NCBI GenBank assembly: GCA_028283625.1
Contig: JAPWKG010000012.1
Coordinates: 1 to 64,000 of the forward strand
DNA from: Acidobacteriaceae bacterium
Lineage (GTDB): Bacteria; Acidobacteriota; Terriglobia; Terriglobales; Acidobacteriaceae
Reading direction: 5' to 3'
DNA: 64,000 nt
The notes beneath the pieces are model-generated. The model ran no database searches. It saw only the letters and a list, made by a program, of their open reading frames with translations, and was not told where the DNA came from. Positions 20,847 through 29,044 of the stretch are shown here, piece after piece; the stretch's first letter is position 1; the number at the start of each line of letters is the position of its first letter. Made by a program: the position numbers and the translations under genes.

Positions 20847-22121
20847 TTAGAAAAGCTCCGCGGCAAAAAGCTCATCGAAGGTCTCACGACGTCGAATGAG
20901 CTTTGCCTCTCCCGCTTCAATCAACACCTCTGCCGGGTGTACGCGCGTGTTGTAGTGCGATGCCAGCGACATGCCATAAGCTCCGGCATCCAGCAGCGCA
21001 ACCAGATCGCCTGCGTGCAGCGCCTGTGTTTCACGGTCCTGCGCAAAAAAGTCTCCGCTCTCACACACCGGCCCGACGATATCGGAGACCTGCTGCGAGC
21101 GGGAAGCATGGCGCACAACCGGCACAATCTCATGGTGTGCGTGGTAAAGCGCCGGACGGATGAGGTCGTTCATCGCTGCGTCCGTAATCACAAAGTGCTT
21201 CTTGCCGTTCTGCTTGGTGTACAGCACGCGTGAAATGAGCGCTCCTGCCTGAGCAATCACAAAGCGCCCCGGCTCCAGCAGCAGGTGAATTTCCAGCCCT
21301 TCGAGCTCGCTCCTGAGCGCCACAGCGTACTTCTCCATGCTGGCAGAAGGATCGAACTCCGCCTTACCGTACTCGATTCCTACACCGCCTCCTGCATCAA
21401 GGAAACGGATCTGCAGGCCATCGCCACGCAACTGCTCCACCAGCTTCCGTACTCTCTGGACCGCTGCCGCAAACGGCTCTACGGAACGGATCTGTGAGCC
21501 GATATGAACGCTCACGCCAACGGGCTCAATCCCTGCAAGCCCGGCAGCACGCTTGTACACCTCCGGCGCCCGCGCAATGGCGATGCCGAACTTATGCTCA
21601 CTCAAACCGGTCGAAATATACGGATGCGTCTCTGCAAAAACATCAGGGTTTACGCGCAGCGCAATGCGTGCCGTCTTCCCCAGCGCCTGCGCTCTTTCGG
21701 CAAGCAGTTCCAACTCCGCTTCGCTTTCCACGTTGAAGAGCAGAATGCCCGCTTCAAGCGCTGCATCCATCTCCCAGGCCTGCTTGCCAACCCCGGAGAA
21801 AACAACTCGGCTCACAGCCTCAGGAGCAGCTCGACGAACACGCTCCAGCTCCCCGCCTGAAACGATATCAAAGCCGCAGCCGATCGTTCCCAGGCGAGCC
21901 AGCAATGCCAGCGAGGAGTTCGCCTTCACGGCATAGCAAATCGTGTGGGTCACCGGAGCGAACTCACGCTCCATCATGCCAATCCGTTCGCGTACAGCAT
22001 CGCCGGAGTACACATAAAGCGGCGTTCCAAACTCTTGGGCAAGGGCGGACACGTCTACGCCGGAGCACGCAAGGTGGTCTCCGGCGTAGAGAAAAGGTCG
22101 AGGGGATGCAGAAGAAGTCAC
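20847..22121 (-). CDS. lysA: Diaminopimelate decarboxylase
   Basis: A 424-residue PLP enzyme that makes L-lysine from meso-diaminopimelate. Lys66 in CYAVKANSS binds PLP. HIGSQIRSVEP, FLDAGGGVGIEYG, LLLEPGRFVIAQAG and PVCESGDFFAQDR are family signatures. The start is GTG at 22121, overlapping the pspC-like stop in a GTGA junction, so translation is probably coupled. It reads convergently towards purK. Confidence 0.95.
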   Translation of the reverse strand: MTSSASPRPFLYAGDHLACSGVDVSALAQEFGTPLYVYSGDAVRERIGMMEREFAPVTHTICYAVKANSSLALLARLGTIGCGFDIVSGGELERVRRAAPEAVSRVVFSGVGKQAWEMDAALEAGILLFNVESEAELELLAERAQALGKTARIALRVNPDVFAETHPYISTGLSEHKFGIAIARAPEVYKRAAGLAGIEPVGVSVHIGSQIRSVEPFAAAVQRVRKLVEQLRGDGLQIRFLDAGGGVGIEYGKAEFDPSASMEKYAVALRSELEGLEIHLLLEPGRFVIAQAGALISRVLYTKQNGKKHFVITDAAMNDLIRPALYHAHHEIVPVVRHASRSQQVSDIVGPVCESGDFFAQDRETQALHAGDLVALLDAGAYGMSLASHYNTRVHPAEVLIEAGEAKLIRRRETFDELFAAELF

Positions 22122-22453
22122 ACTACCATGTTACCCGGCGGTGGCGTGGAAGGCGGCGGAACGAACTCATACTCCGCATTCGGCATCACAATCCAGCACA
22201 CGAGATAGGCAAGAAAAGGCGATCCCGCGCCCAGAACCACAATCAACGCTAGAATCAGGCGCACAGGAGTAACATCCCATCCGTAGGCCTGCGCAATCCC
22301 GGCACAAACGCCTGCAATCATTCGACCTTCACGCGGCCGAACAAAGCGAGTGGGGACGCGCGCAAAACTCTCGTGCAATGGCACGGCGCGTCCGCAGCCG
22401 CTGCAAAATCGTGCTCCAGGCTCAATTGGTTTTCCGCAACCCTGACAGTTCAT
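22118..22453 (-). CDS. Zinc-ribbon and PspC domain membrane protein
   Basis: A 111-residue protein. The N-terminal zinc ribbon has two CxxC knuckles (CQGCGKPIEPGARFCSGCG, residues 3-21). It is followed by a PspC domain (about 38-95) with one membrane segment (LILALIVVLGAGSPFLAYLV) that ends in VMPNAE. A Pro-rich tail closes the protein. PspC proteins take part in phage-shock and envelope-stress responses, but no pspA is nearby. The GTGA overlap with lysA is an odd pairing. Confidence 0.88.
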   Translation of the reverse strand: MNCQGCGKPIEPGARFCSGCGRAVPLHESFARVPTRFVRPREGRMIAGVCAGIAQAYGWDVTPVRLILALIVVLGAGSPFLAYLVCWIVMPNAEYEFVPPPSTPPPGNMVV

Positions 22454-22515
22454 ACTGTGTAACCTCCATCAATAAGATGAGATACGCCAAACGCCCTGCA
22501 CCAGTTCCGTAAAAC

Positions 22516-23736
22516 CTATTTCCCTTTATACGGCGAGCGCAGATACTTCCGTGCTGCGTCTGCCTGAGACTGGTCGCCGGAATCAGCAGCGGCCATCTGA
22601 TACAAGCGCACCGCCTGCGAACGATCATGCAGCAGATCAAACATCTCGCCGGCATTGAGCTGAGCACGCTTCCTCAACCAATCTGAGCAATTGTGCTGCT
22701 CGGCGGCGAGCAGATAGTTCTGTGCAGCTCCCTGAATGTCGTTGTAGCCGTGCTGGGTCTCTGCCAAACCGAAGTAGGCCAACTGTAATCGAGCTTCAAT
22801 GAAGTAGCCGGGCTTTGCCGCATCGTCCAGCACCTTGTGATACTCCTGGATCGCCTGCATGCCCTGCCCTTCATCTTTCAGAATGTTTGCCACCTCCAGC
22901 CGGAAGAGGAAGTCGTGCGGATACTGCTCGGAGAGCGAACGCTCCACCTGCAACGCCTCTGGATAACGACTGTCGTGACGCAGGAAAAGGCTCAACGCAA
23001 CGCGTGACTCCACGCTGGTCACCACACCGTGCGCGGCCGAGTCTTTCAGTAATGCAAGGCCGCGTTCTTTATTGCCACCAACACCGACAATTCCCACCAT
23101 CAGGCGCACAAATCGCGGCAAACTCGCTACAGCGAACTGCTGAATACCAATCGCCATCTCGGCGTCCGAATACTTCGGGTCGATCTTGAGTACATCCTCC
23201 GCATCATTGCGGGAGGAGTACCCCTGTCGCGCGCCGGAGGCATAGGCATGGTCTACCAGCACGACAAAAGCGGCGTGCATTCCTTTGGCGTAGCTCCGGG
23301 CAAAAAGCGCATTCTTATCCTTCTCATCCGTTTTTAGCCTGTCGTTGCTCAGCGCAATCGCTTTGTCGGTAAGCGCTTCAATCTGCTTGCGTGCATCGTC
23401 TGAGACAGAGACCTGACGCTTGTTCATCAGAAAGCTGTCGTGCGCATAGTAGGTCGTATCCAGCAGATCCTGGCGATAAAGCTCGCGGAAAATCGTGCCC
23501 ACCAGCAGGTAATCCCACGCCATCGGATCATTCGGATGCTGGTGCGCCACATTGTCCCAATGCCTCAACGCCGCATCGAAGTCCAGGTTGTAGAAGCGTT
23601 CGTACCCCTGGCGGACTTCAGGATCAACATTGAGTGGATCAGTGTGCTGATTTACCTGTGCCAGGCACATCGTTGCTCCAAGCCCGACCGTTATGCCCAA
23701 CACTCCTAACCGGCTCATCCATTTCTTCACGTCCAC
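22516..23736 (-). CDS. Exported TPR-repeat protein
   Basis: A 406-residue protein with an N-terminal signal peptide (hydrophobic MSRLGVLGITVGLGATMCLA) and a mature region of helical tetratricopeptide-type repeats. One example is AALRHWDNVAHQHPNDPMAW; others lie at about 270-400. No catalytic domain is visible. The GTG at 23736 was chosen because AAGGAG lies eight bases upstream; the signal peptide would also suit an ATG at 23718. The role is unknown; TPR proteins usually scaffold other proteins in the periplasm. It is divergent from the CcmI-like gene. Confidence 0.82.
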   Translation of the reverse strand: MDVKKWMSRLGVLGITVGLGATMCLAQVNQHTDPLNVDPEVRQGYERFYNLDFDAALRHWDNVAHQHPNDPMAWDYLLVGTIFRELYRQDLLDTTYYAHDSFLMNKRQVSVSDDARKQIEALTDKAIALSNDRLKTDEKDKNALFARSYAKGMHAAFVVLVDHAYASGARQGYSSRNDAEDVLKIDPKYSDAEMAIGIQQFAVASLPRFVRLMVGIVGVGGNKERGLALLKDSAAHGVVTSVESRVALSLFLRHDSRYPEALQVERSLSEQYPHDFLFRLEVANILKDEGQGMQAIQEYHKVLDDAAKPGYFIEARLQLAYFGLAETQHGYNDIQGAAQNYLLAAEQHNCSDWLRKRAQLNAGEMFDLLHDRSQAVRLYQMAAADSGDQSQADAARKYLRSPYKGK

Positions 23737-23823
23737 CCGAACTGCTCCTTCTTGCGCGAAAACCATCCAACGCTCGAAATTAATCTATACCGTCACGGCT
23801 TCCGGACGTATAAAACTAACGGT

Positions 23824-24123
23824 ATGACGTTGCTCTCCATTCTCCCGTCTATTGTCCTGGCGCTTCTTTGCATCGCCTACGTCTTTTGGACGCAGAAAAA
23901 GCAGCATGCGCCCCGCGCGCAGTCCCAACTCGATCACCTGCGGGAACGTAAAGACGTCATCTACGAAAACCTGCGCGACCTGAACTTTGAGTACCGTGCG
24001 GGCAAGTACCCGGCCGAAGACTACAACGAGCAGCGCAACGCGCTCGAAAACGAAGCAGCTACTGTTCTTGCTCGCATTGCAGAGCTTGAAGGCCACACGG
24101 CGAAAACCGCCTCTGTACGCTAA
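23824..24123 (+). CDS. CcmI-like small membrane protein
   Basis: A 99-residue protein with one N-terminal membrane anchor (about residues 3-23) and a charged coiled-coil region. The segment ERKDVIYENLRDLNFEYRAG followed by KYPAEDYNEQRNALE resembles the N-terminal module of cytochrome c maturation protein CcmI. No other ccm genes are in view. The ATG at 23824 is set by the membrane segment. The next gene ends in a similar helical motif (ALKEELFALETERLQG then IAEADY), which suggests a shared partner or process. Confidence 0.7.
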   Translation: MTLLSILPSIVLALLCIAYVFWTQKKQHAPRAQSQLDHLRERKDVIYENLRDLNFEYRAGKYPAEDYNEQRNALENEAATVLARIAELEGHTAKTASVR

Positions 24124-24163
24124 CCGTTCAGACAGCGCGAAGGCTGAAGAGTATTCTTAATAT

Positions 24164-25450
24164 GTGCCGAAGACTCGTTTGCGTCTCCTCTCCGTTGCCA
24201 GCCTTGCTTTAGCCGCTCTTCCGGTTCTGGCCGCCAACCCGATTACGGGAACCGTCACCAACCGCACCAACGGAAAGCCGTCCGCCGGCGATGCCGTTGT
24301 GCTCATCCGGCTGGCGCAGGGCATGCAGGAAGCCACACGCACGACCACGGATGCCAAGGGCCATTTCACGCTCGAAGTCCCCGACGAGGGCCTGCACCTG
24401 GTGCGCGTCACCCACGATCAGGCCAACTACTTCCGGCCCGCTCCCGCAGGAACGCAAACCGTGGATCTGGACGTCTACAACGCTGCGGCCAAGGTCAAAG
24501 GCGTGTCAACGGAAGCCGACGTGCTCCGCATTCAGACCGACCCTTCCGGCAGCTCTCTCAAGGTCGTCGAGAACTTCTTCATCAAGAATGAGTCCGACCC
24601 GCCCATGACTCAGTTCTCCAAACAGCCCTTTGACTTCTACCTTCCAGAGGGCGCTGTCGTGGAGGGTTCCGCAGCGCTAGCGCCCGGCGGCATGCCAGTT
24701 CAGGCCTCTCCCGTTCCGCTTGCGGACAAGAATCACTACACCTTCCTCTTCCCTATCCGCCCCGGCGAAACCCGCTTTCAGGTCAGCTACCACGTTCCAT
24801 ACTCCGGCAAGTTGGATGTCGCCCCCAGAATCTCCTCGAAGATCGGCACCATTGCCATCATGCTGCCCAAGGAGATAAAGTTCACCCCGGTTCCGGGCAA
24901 TCCTTTCAGCTCCGTCGCGGATGAGGTCAACGCGCAGACCTTTGTAGCCCGCAACGTCTCTCCTTCGGCTCAGATTAGTTTTACGTTGACCGGCTCCGGG
25001 CAGCTTCCCCGTGACTCACAGTCGCCGGATCAGGGTTCCGCAGACGGAGCTTCCGATCGCCCCGTTCCTGCTACAGAGAACACCATGCCCGGTAAGGGCA
25101 TCGACAATCCGCTCGACCCCGAAGGCAAGCGAGATCCCTGGGCAAAGTACAAATGGTGGATACTTGCCGCTCTGCTCCTGTTGCTGGCCACTGCCGCCGG
25201 CATCCTGCTGCGTAAGCCTGCCGCAGGAACGGCTTCTTCCGACGAAAACTCTCCGGATCTGCCCGGCTCCTCGCGCGCTCGCACTCTGGTTGCGCTCAAA
25301 GAGGAGCTTTTTGCCCTGGAAACCGAACGGCTCCAAGGCGCAATCGCCGAGGCAGATTATCTCGCGCAGAAAACCGCTCTGGAAACCGTACTCAAACGCG
25401 TTCTTAAGCGCAGCGGCGCACCAGATGCCACCAACGAAGCAGGAGCATAG
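24164..25450 (+). CDS. Exported carboxypeptidase-regulatory-like domain protein with C-terminal membrane anchor
   Basis: A 428-residue protein with a signal peptide (about 1-23, ending VLAA) and a beta-sandwich resembling the carboxypeptidase regulatory domain (about 25-105, ITGTVTNRTNGKPSAGDAVV). A long beta-rich central region follows, then one membrane segment (ILAALLLLLATAAGILL, about 330) and a cytoplasmic helical tail. The start is GTG at 24164; an ATG two bases upstream is in another frame. The tail resembles the CcmI-like motif of the preceding gene. The function is not known. A 10-base gap separates it from the next gene, so the three genes probably form one operon. Confidence 0.78.
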   Translation: MPKTRLRLLSVASLALAALPVLAANPITGTVTNRTNGKPSAGDAVVLIRLAQGMQEATRTTTDAKGHFTLEVPDEGLHLVRVTHDQANYFRPAPAGTQTVDLDVYNAAAKVKGVSTEADVLRIQTDPSGSSLKVVENFFIKNESDPPMTQFSKQPFDFYLPEGAVVEGSAALAPGGMPVQASPVPLADKNHYTFLFPIRPGETRFQVSYHVPYSGKLDVAPRISSKIGTIAIMLPKEIKFTPVPGNPFSSVADEVNAQTFVARNVSPSAQISFTLTGSGQLPRDSQSPDQGSADGASDRPVPATENTMPGKGIDNPLDPEGKRDPWAKYKWWILAALLLLLATAAGILLRKPAAGTASSDENSPDLPGSSRARTLVALKEELFALETERLQGAIAEADYLAQKTALETVLKRVLKRSGAPDATNEAGA

Positions 25451-25460
25451 TCTAGTTCTG

Positions 25461-25964
25461 ATGGCGTTTCTCTTCCGCATCTTCCGTCTCTTAGCGCTCT
25501 CCGTCTGGGTTGGCAGCATTGTCTTCTTTATCGCAGGCGTAACTGTCGTTGCGTTCCGCACAATGCCTGACGCGCACCATGCCGGAATTATCGTGCGCGG
25601 CACCCTTCTGGCACTGCACCGAATTGGGCTTATCTCCGGGGCGGTCTACCTGCTTTTCACGCTCGCTCTTCTGGCGACTCAAAAGGACACGCACCCTGCG
25701 CGGGCCGTTGAGCTGGCGCTCGTTGTTTCCATGATGGCCCTGACCGCCTACTCCCAGTTCTCCGTCATCCCGCGCATGGAGGCAGACCGGATCGCCGTCG
25801 GCGGTGACATTGCCAAAGCCGAGCCCGAGGCACCCCAGGTGGCCCACTTCAATCGTCTGCACGGTTTGAGCGTCAAGCTGGAAGGTGCCGTACTGCTCGA
25901 AGGTCTACTGCTTATCGTTTTCGCCGCCGTCCACGGGCACGATGAGTACGATCGCCTCGCCTGA
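25461..25964 (+). CDS. DUF4149-type four-helix membrane protein
   Basis: A 167-residue integral membrane protein with about four membrane segments: RLLALSVWVGSIVFFIAGVT, a second around LLALHRIGLISGAVYLLF, a third at ALVVSMMALTAYS, and a last near EGAVLLEGLLLIVFAAV. The pattern WVGSIVFF near the N-terminus and HxxxSVKLE before the last helix fits the DUF4149 family, of unknown function. It is the last gene of the small operon and is followed by a strong terminator. Confidence 0.75.
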   Translation: MAFLFRIFRLLALSVWVGSIVFFIAGVTVVAFRTMPDAHHAGIIVRGTLLALHRIGLISGAVYLLFTLALLATQKDTHPARAVELALVVSMMALTAYSQFSVIPRMEADRIAVGGDIAKAEPEAPQVAHFNRLHGLSVKLEGAVLLEGLLLIVFAAVHGHDEYDRLA

Positions 25965-25982
25965 GTTGACTGCAGACACAAG

Positions 25983-26014
25983 AACGGCCGGACCCCTTCA
26001 AGGTTCCGGCCGTT
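25983..26014. terminator. Bidirectional intrinsic terminator
   Basis: A 10-bp perfect stem (25983-25992 with 26005-26014) is followed by a T-rich stretch. It lies between the DUF4149 gene and convergent thiG and can serve both. Confidence 0.85.
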
Positions 26015-26030
26015 TCGTTTTGATTTCCTG

Positions 26031-26837
26031 CTACCGGGAGATACCATCCATCGGCGAACTGGCAGAAGCATATAGCTTCTTCGGCATCCGGCCGGCGAGG
26101 TAGGACTCACGGCCAGCCTCCGTGCCCTTCTTCATCGCGGACGCCATCAACACAGGGTTCGAAGCCCCCGCAATCGCTGTATTCAACAAAACCGCATCAA
26201 AGCCCATTTCCATGGCAAACGCTGCATCGGAAGCAACGCCCAGTCCCGCATCGACAACCAGCGGAACCTCGGTAATCAGCTCCCGCATCATGCGCAGCGT
26301 ATACGGATTCGCTACACCGAGACCTGTACCGATCGGCGCCCCCAAGGGCATGACCGCAGCTGCACCGACGTCGATCAATCGCTTCGCAAACACAATGTCA
26401 TCAGTTGTATACGGAAGAACAGTAAAGCCCTCCTTTACCAAAACACGCGTAGCTTCGACCGTTGCCTGTACATCCGGGTAGAGCGTCGCCTGGTCTCCGA
26501 TGACTTCAATCTTCACCCAGTCCGAGAGACCCACCTCACGGGCCAGCATGGCGGCACGAATCGCCTCTTCCGCCGTGTAGCATCCGGCTGTATTCGGCAT
26601 CAGAAAATACCGCTTCGGGTCAATGTAGTCCAGCAACGACTCGCGCGAACGATCGAGGTTCACACGACGCACGGCAACGGTGACGATCTCAGCGCCGGAG
26701 GCGTCAAGCGCCGCCGCCGTCTCCGGACCATCCTTATACTTGCCGGTTCCTACAAACAACCGGGACCGGAAAGACCTGCCGGCAATTACGAGTTCATCCG
26801 AGGCCGTCACGCGGGGTTCCAAAACAGCAGCTTCCAT
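26031..26837 (-). CDS. thiG: Thiazole synthase
   Basis: A 268-residue TIM-barrel enzyme that builds the thiazole phosphate of thiamine from deoxyxylulose phosphate, dehydroglycine and ThiS thiocarboxylate. Signatures are [30 protein letters not shown] (here [20 protein letters not shown]), WVKIEVIGD with the Schiff-base lysine, and [15 protein letters not shown]. The ATG at 26837 lies ten bases after the carboxylesterase stop. thiS, thiF and thiH or thiO are not present nearby, and no TPP riboswitch is visible upstream. Confidence 0.95.
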   Translation of the reverse strand: MEAAVLEPRVTASDELVIAGRSFRSRLFVGTGKYKDGPETAAALDASGAEIVTVAVRRVNLDRSRESLLDYIDPKRYFLMPNTAGCYTAEEAIRAAMLAREVGLSDWVKIEVIGDQATLYPDVQATVEATRVLVKEGFTVLPYTTDDIVFAKRLIDVGAAAVMPLGAPIGTGLGVANPYTLRMMRELITEVPLVVDAGLGVASDAAFAMEMGFDAVLLNTAIAGASNPVLMASAMKKGTEAGRESYLAGRMPKKLYASASSPMDGISR

Positions 26838-26847
26838 GCTGCTTATG

Positions 26848-28386
26848 CTACTCCGGTTTCGCAGGCGAGTTCCAGAAGCTGCAGTGATGTGCCTCGTATA
26901 CCGCACTGCTCGACTCTACCGAGTCGCCCTGCTCTCCGAGCACCAACACGCTCCTTTGCGACTGCCGGTATACCGGAAACGCAGAGGAGCTCTCGCGTCC
27001 GAAGCCAACCCACAAGCGCATCATCTGATCACCAAAGCGACGCTGCGATGCGCTCAGCGGCCCTTCCGCAGACTGGTAGGCATACAGATACTGAAGCTCT
27101 GCGGTATGAAACGCCCCCGGCCAATACCCTTCCGGACGCTTCATCGCAGCGCCGCGTGAGCGGAACGGAGGCGCAGTGCGATCCGCAAACTCGTACACCG
27201 AGACCCGCGTCCACTTCGCGGCCTCATCCGCTTCCTGCAGCGATCCGCAGATCATCCACTGGTCTCCGGCCGCTGCCCCCAGAGCATACTCCCGATGCGG
27301 ATAAGCCGACTCTGGATAAAGCGTTTCCGCTTCCACAGCTTTCGCGCCAAACCGCTGCGCAAACTGTGCCTGCAGCCCGGACTCGGACAACGGATACAAC
27401 GCATGCTGAAACGGCCACAGCTCGTCGCGCGTAAACCCGATCAGTAGTGGGACGTGCAGAAAGTGTCCGGCGGCAATCGCCTCCTCTGCCGCCTCAGGAA
27501 GCAGGGAGCCTCCAGAGGCAGGAGCACGCATGCCTCGCAGGTCGCCCGGCCAGCCATCGATCAACTCTCCAACAGGCTTGGCCCGCAAGCACGCTAACGG
27601 CGACTCTCGGCTGCACCCCAACTTTTCCGCATAGGCCTCGCCCTCCAGCCTTGCCTCCTTCTGGGAAAGCCCGTGCTGGCAGGTGCCGCTTTGCAGAATC
27701 GCCTGGCGGAATAACCCGTGTGCAGCTGGAGAGGCCAGCACATCGCAAACATCCATCGATCCCGCACTCTGGCCTGAGACTGTGACATCGTTAGGATCTC
27801 CTCCAAACGCGGCGACGTTTGCCTGCACCCACCGGAGTGCCGCAAGCTGGTCTTCAAGCATGAAGTCGCCTGCATCGTCCCCCATCCCTGGAACGTCCAG
27901 CAAGCCCAGAATCCCCAACCGATACGACGGCATCACCACCACGGCATGGGTGACCTCAGCCATGCGCATCCCATCGTAGATCGAAGTAGAACCCCAAAGG
28001 TTCGCACCGCCATGAAAGAAAATCATGACCGGCAGCTTTGCATCCTTGCCTACGTGCTCCGGCGTATAGACATTCAGATATAAGCAGTCTTCCGCTTCAC
28101 TTCTGGGCCCGTCTCCGTTGATCTGTGCCGGACAAGCTGGCCCGGAGCTCTGCGCCAAACGCACCCCGTCCCAGCGCGCCGGTGGCCGTGGAGCCTGCCA
28201 ACGCAGCTCTCCCACCGGAGGCGCCGCAAAAGGAATGCCGAGAAAGCTCATCGAGCCGGCGCCCTGTATTCCCTGAACCATGCCTGAGCTGGTACGAACA
28301 ACGGGTGCCTCTTGTGCGTAGCCCCGCAGGCCGCAGCAACCCAAAAGCAGAAAAAGACAGCCAGACCAACGGAGGAACTTCCCCAT
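26848..28386 (-). CDS. Exported type-B carboxylesterase
   Basis: A 512-residue alpha/beta-hydrolase of the carboxylesterase type B family. The signal peptide covers about residues 1-24 ([14 protein letters not shown]). The nucleophile is Ser207 in GQSAG, the oxyanion region is FFHGGAN, and [11 protein letters not shown] is the family signature. A candidate catalytic His lies in [10 protein letters not shown]. The ATG at 28386 gives a normal signal peptide; an in-frame ATG at 28410 would add eight residues. It probably shares a transcript with thiG. The substrate is unknown. Confidence 0.88.
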   Translation of the reverse strand: MGKFLRWSGCLFLLLGCCGLRGYAQEAPVVRTSSGMVQGIQGAGSMSFLGIPFAAPPVGELRWQAPRPPARWDGVRLAQSSGPACPAQINGDGPRSEAEDCLYLNVYTPEHVGKDAKLPVMIFFHGGANLWGSTSIYDGMRMAEVTHAVVVMPSYRLGILGLLDVPGMGDDAGDFMLEDQLAALRWVQANVAAFGGDPNDVTVSGQSAGSMDVCDVLASPAAHGLFRQAILQSGTCQHGLSQKEARLEGEAYAEKLGCSRESPLACLRAKPVGELIDGWPGDLRGMRAPASGGSLLPEAAEEAIAAGHFLHVPLLIGFTRDELWPFQHALYPLSESGLQAQFAQRFGAKAVEAETLYPESAYPHREYALGAAAGDQWMICGSLQEADEAAKWTRVSVYEFADRTAPPFRSRGAAMKRPEGYWPGAFHTAELQYLYAYQSAEGPLSASQRRFGDQMMRLWVGFGRESSSAFPVYRQSQRSVLVLGEQGDSVESSSAVYEAHHCSFWNSPAKPE

Positions 28387-28403
28387 AGCGCTCTCTGTAT
28401 CCT

Positions 28404-28431
28404 TTGACATCCGGTTCTGCAGAAACACAAT
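28404..28431 (+). promoter_or_regulatory. Sigma-70-type promoter candidate for the structured RNA
   Basis: A consensus -35, TTGACA (28404-28409), is followed after 16 bases by CACAAT (28426-28431), which matches the -10 consensus at four of six positions. Transcription would start near 28438. It overlaps the 5' end region of the divergent esterase gene. Confidence 0.45.
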
Positions 28432-28460
28432 CGGCCTGCCGGTAAACCCTGCAGGCCGAT
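28430..28460. repeat. 10-bp inverted repeat at the predicted RNA start
   Basis: ATCGGCCTGC (28430-28439) and GCAGGCCGAT (28451-28460) are perfect complements separated by 11 bases. It lies across the predicted start of plus-strand transcription, so it may act as an operator. On the minus strand it could form a leader hairpin before the esterase. Confidence 0.55.
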
Positions 28461-28464
28461 ATGC

Positions 28465-28581
28465 GGTGATCTGTGGAGATTGACCTGAGGACACCCGTTC
28501 CCGGAGTGGGCCTCGGCAGAAGGATTCTTGCGTTTGAAACCTGCCAGGTCTAAGGCACAGGCGCCTTAAGCCTCAGTCACC
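28465..28581 (+). ncRNA. Candidate structured RNA with perfect three-way junction
   Basis: Pairing by eye gives a compact fold. Closing stem P1: GGTGA (28465-28469) with TCACC (28577-28581), continued by CTG (28471-28473) with CAG (28574-28576) and GG with CC. Inside it, P2 GACCT (28482-28486) pairs with AGGTC (28546-28550). P2 opens without unpaired bases into GAGG/CCTC (28487-28490, 28511-28514) and GGCAG/CTGCC (28515-28519, 28541-28545). A further hairpin TAAGGC/GCCTTA spans 28551-28568. I recognise no TPP, cobalamin, SAM, glycine, SRP or tmRNA signature. It could be a riboswitch-like leader of the gene at 28738 or a free small RNA. The strand is inferred from the upstream TTGACA. Confidence 0.4.
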
Positions 28582-28737
28582 TCACGTGTTGTGGTGCAAC
28601 TCGAACTGTCAATTTTCATAGGCTTGGACCATCCTCCTTTCCCGTGTACAGAGAGATGTACGCCATGCTCAAACCGATGTCAAGTCACCATCCAGCGCGA
28701 AACTCCATTTCTGCATCAGATGCGCCAGGAGGCACTC

Positions 28738-28959
28738 ATGAAAGCACCACTTGGCATTGGAGTTGTACTGATTCTGCTCGGCATTGTGGGCTTTGCCCTG
28801 GGCGGATTCAGCTTTACGCACGAAAAGAAGGATGTCGATATGGGACCGGTCCAGATCTCGCATGACAAGAAGGAGAACGTCCCCATCCCGCCCATTCTGT
28901 CCGGCATTGCTCTGGTTGGCGGAATCGCCCTGGTTGCCGTCGGCTTCAAAAGCAAATAA
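28738..28959 (+). CDS. Small two-helix membrane protein
   Basis: A 73-residue protein with two membrane segments (about residues 5-24 and 53-71) joined by a charged loop (THEKKDVDMGPVQISHDKKE). The arrangement resembles the DUF3185-type small membrane proteins, of unknown function. The ATG at 28738 has a perfect AGGAGG five bases upstream, implying strong translation. It lies downstream of the structured RNA candidate. Confidence 0.8.
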   Translation: MKAPLGIGVVLILLGIVGFALGGFSFTHEKKDVDMGPVQISHDKKENVPIPPILSGIALVGGIALVAVGFKSK

Positions 28960-28975
28960 GCGAACCGGCTTCCGC

Positions 28976-28991
28976 GCAAAAGTTCTTTTGC
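28976..28991 (+). terminator. Short hairpin after the small membrane protein gene
   Basis: GCAAAA (28976-28981) pairs with TTTTGC (28986-28991) around a GTTC loop. The stem is short and AT-rich, with no following T-run, so it is a weak terminator candidate before the porin gene. Confidence 0.3.
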
Positions 28992-29006
28992 ACGAAGCAC
29001 ATAAAA

Positions 29007-29044
29007 ACTTCATGCACCCTCCATACACTGGACGTGCATGAAGT
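29007..29044 (+). promoter_or_regulatory. Inverted repeat enclosing the porin start codon
   Basis: ACTTCATGCAC (29007-29017) is perfectly complementary to GTGCATGAAGT (29034-29044), with a 16-base loop. The second arm contains the ATG of the porin gene (29038-29040). In RNA this 11-bp stem would hide the start codon; in DNA it could be an operator. Which applies depends on where transcription begins. No strong Shine-Dalgarno is seen. Confidence 0.5.

Larger units (their letters stand above)
28387..28737. other. Gene-free interval with structured RNA candidate
   Basis: A 351-base interval between a minus-strand esterase and a plus-strand small membrane protein gene. It holds a plus-strand promoter candidate (28404-28431), a 10-bp inverted repeat (28430-28460) and a predicted multi-helix RNA (28465-28581). 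From 28582 to 28737 I see only a weak GTTG-TGGTG-CAAC hairpin (28588-28600) and the AGGAGG ribosome site before 28738. No tRNA or convincing small ORF is apparent. Confidence 0.6.

Noticed and set aside
26838..28737. TPP riboswitch upstream of thiG or its co-transcribed esterase
   Set aside because: The upstream regions on the minus strand lack the CTGAGA and CTGATCTGG-type signatures expected of a TPP riboswitch.
28387..28737. tRNA, tmRNA or SRP RNA in the esterase to membrane-protein gap
   Set aside because: No TTCGA loop, CCA-end acceptor stem, tag-peptide frame or GGAAG-type SRP loop was found.
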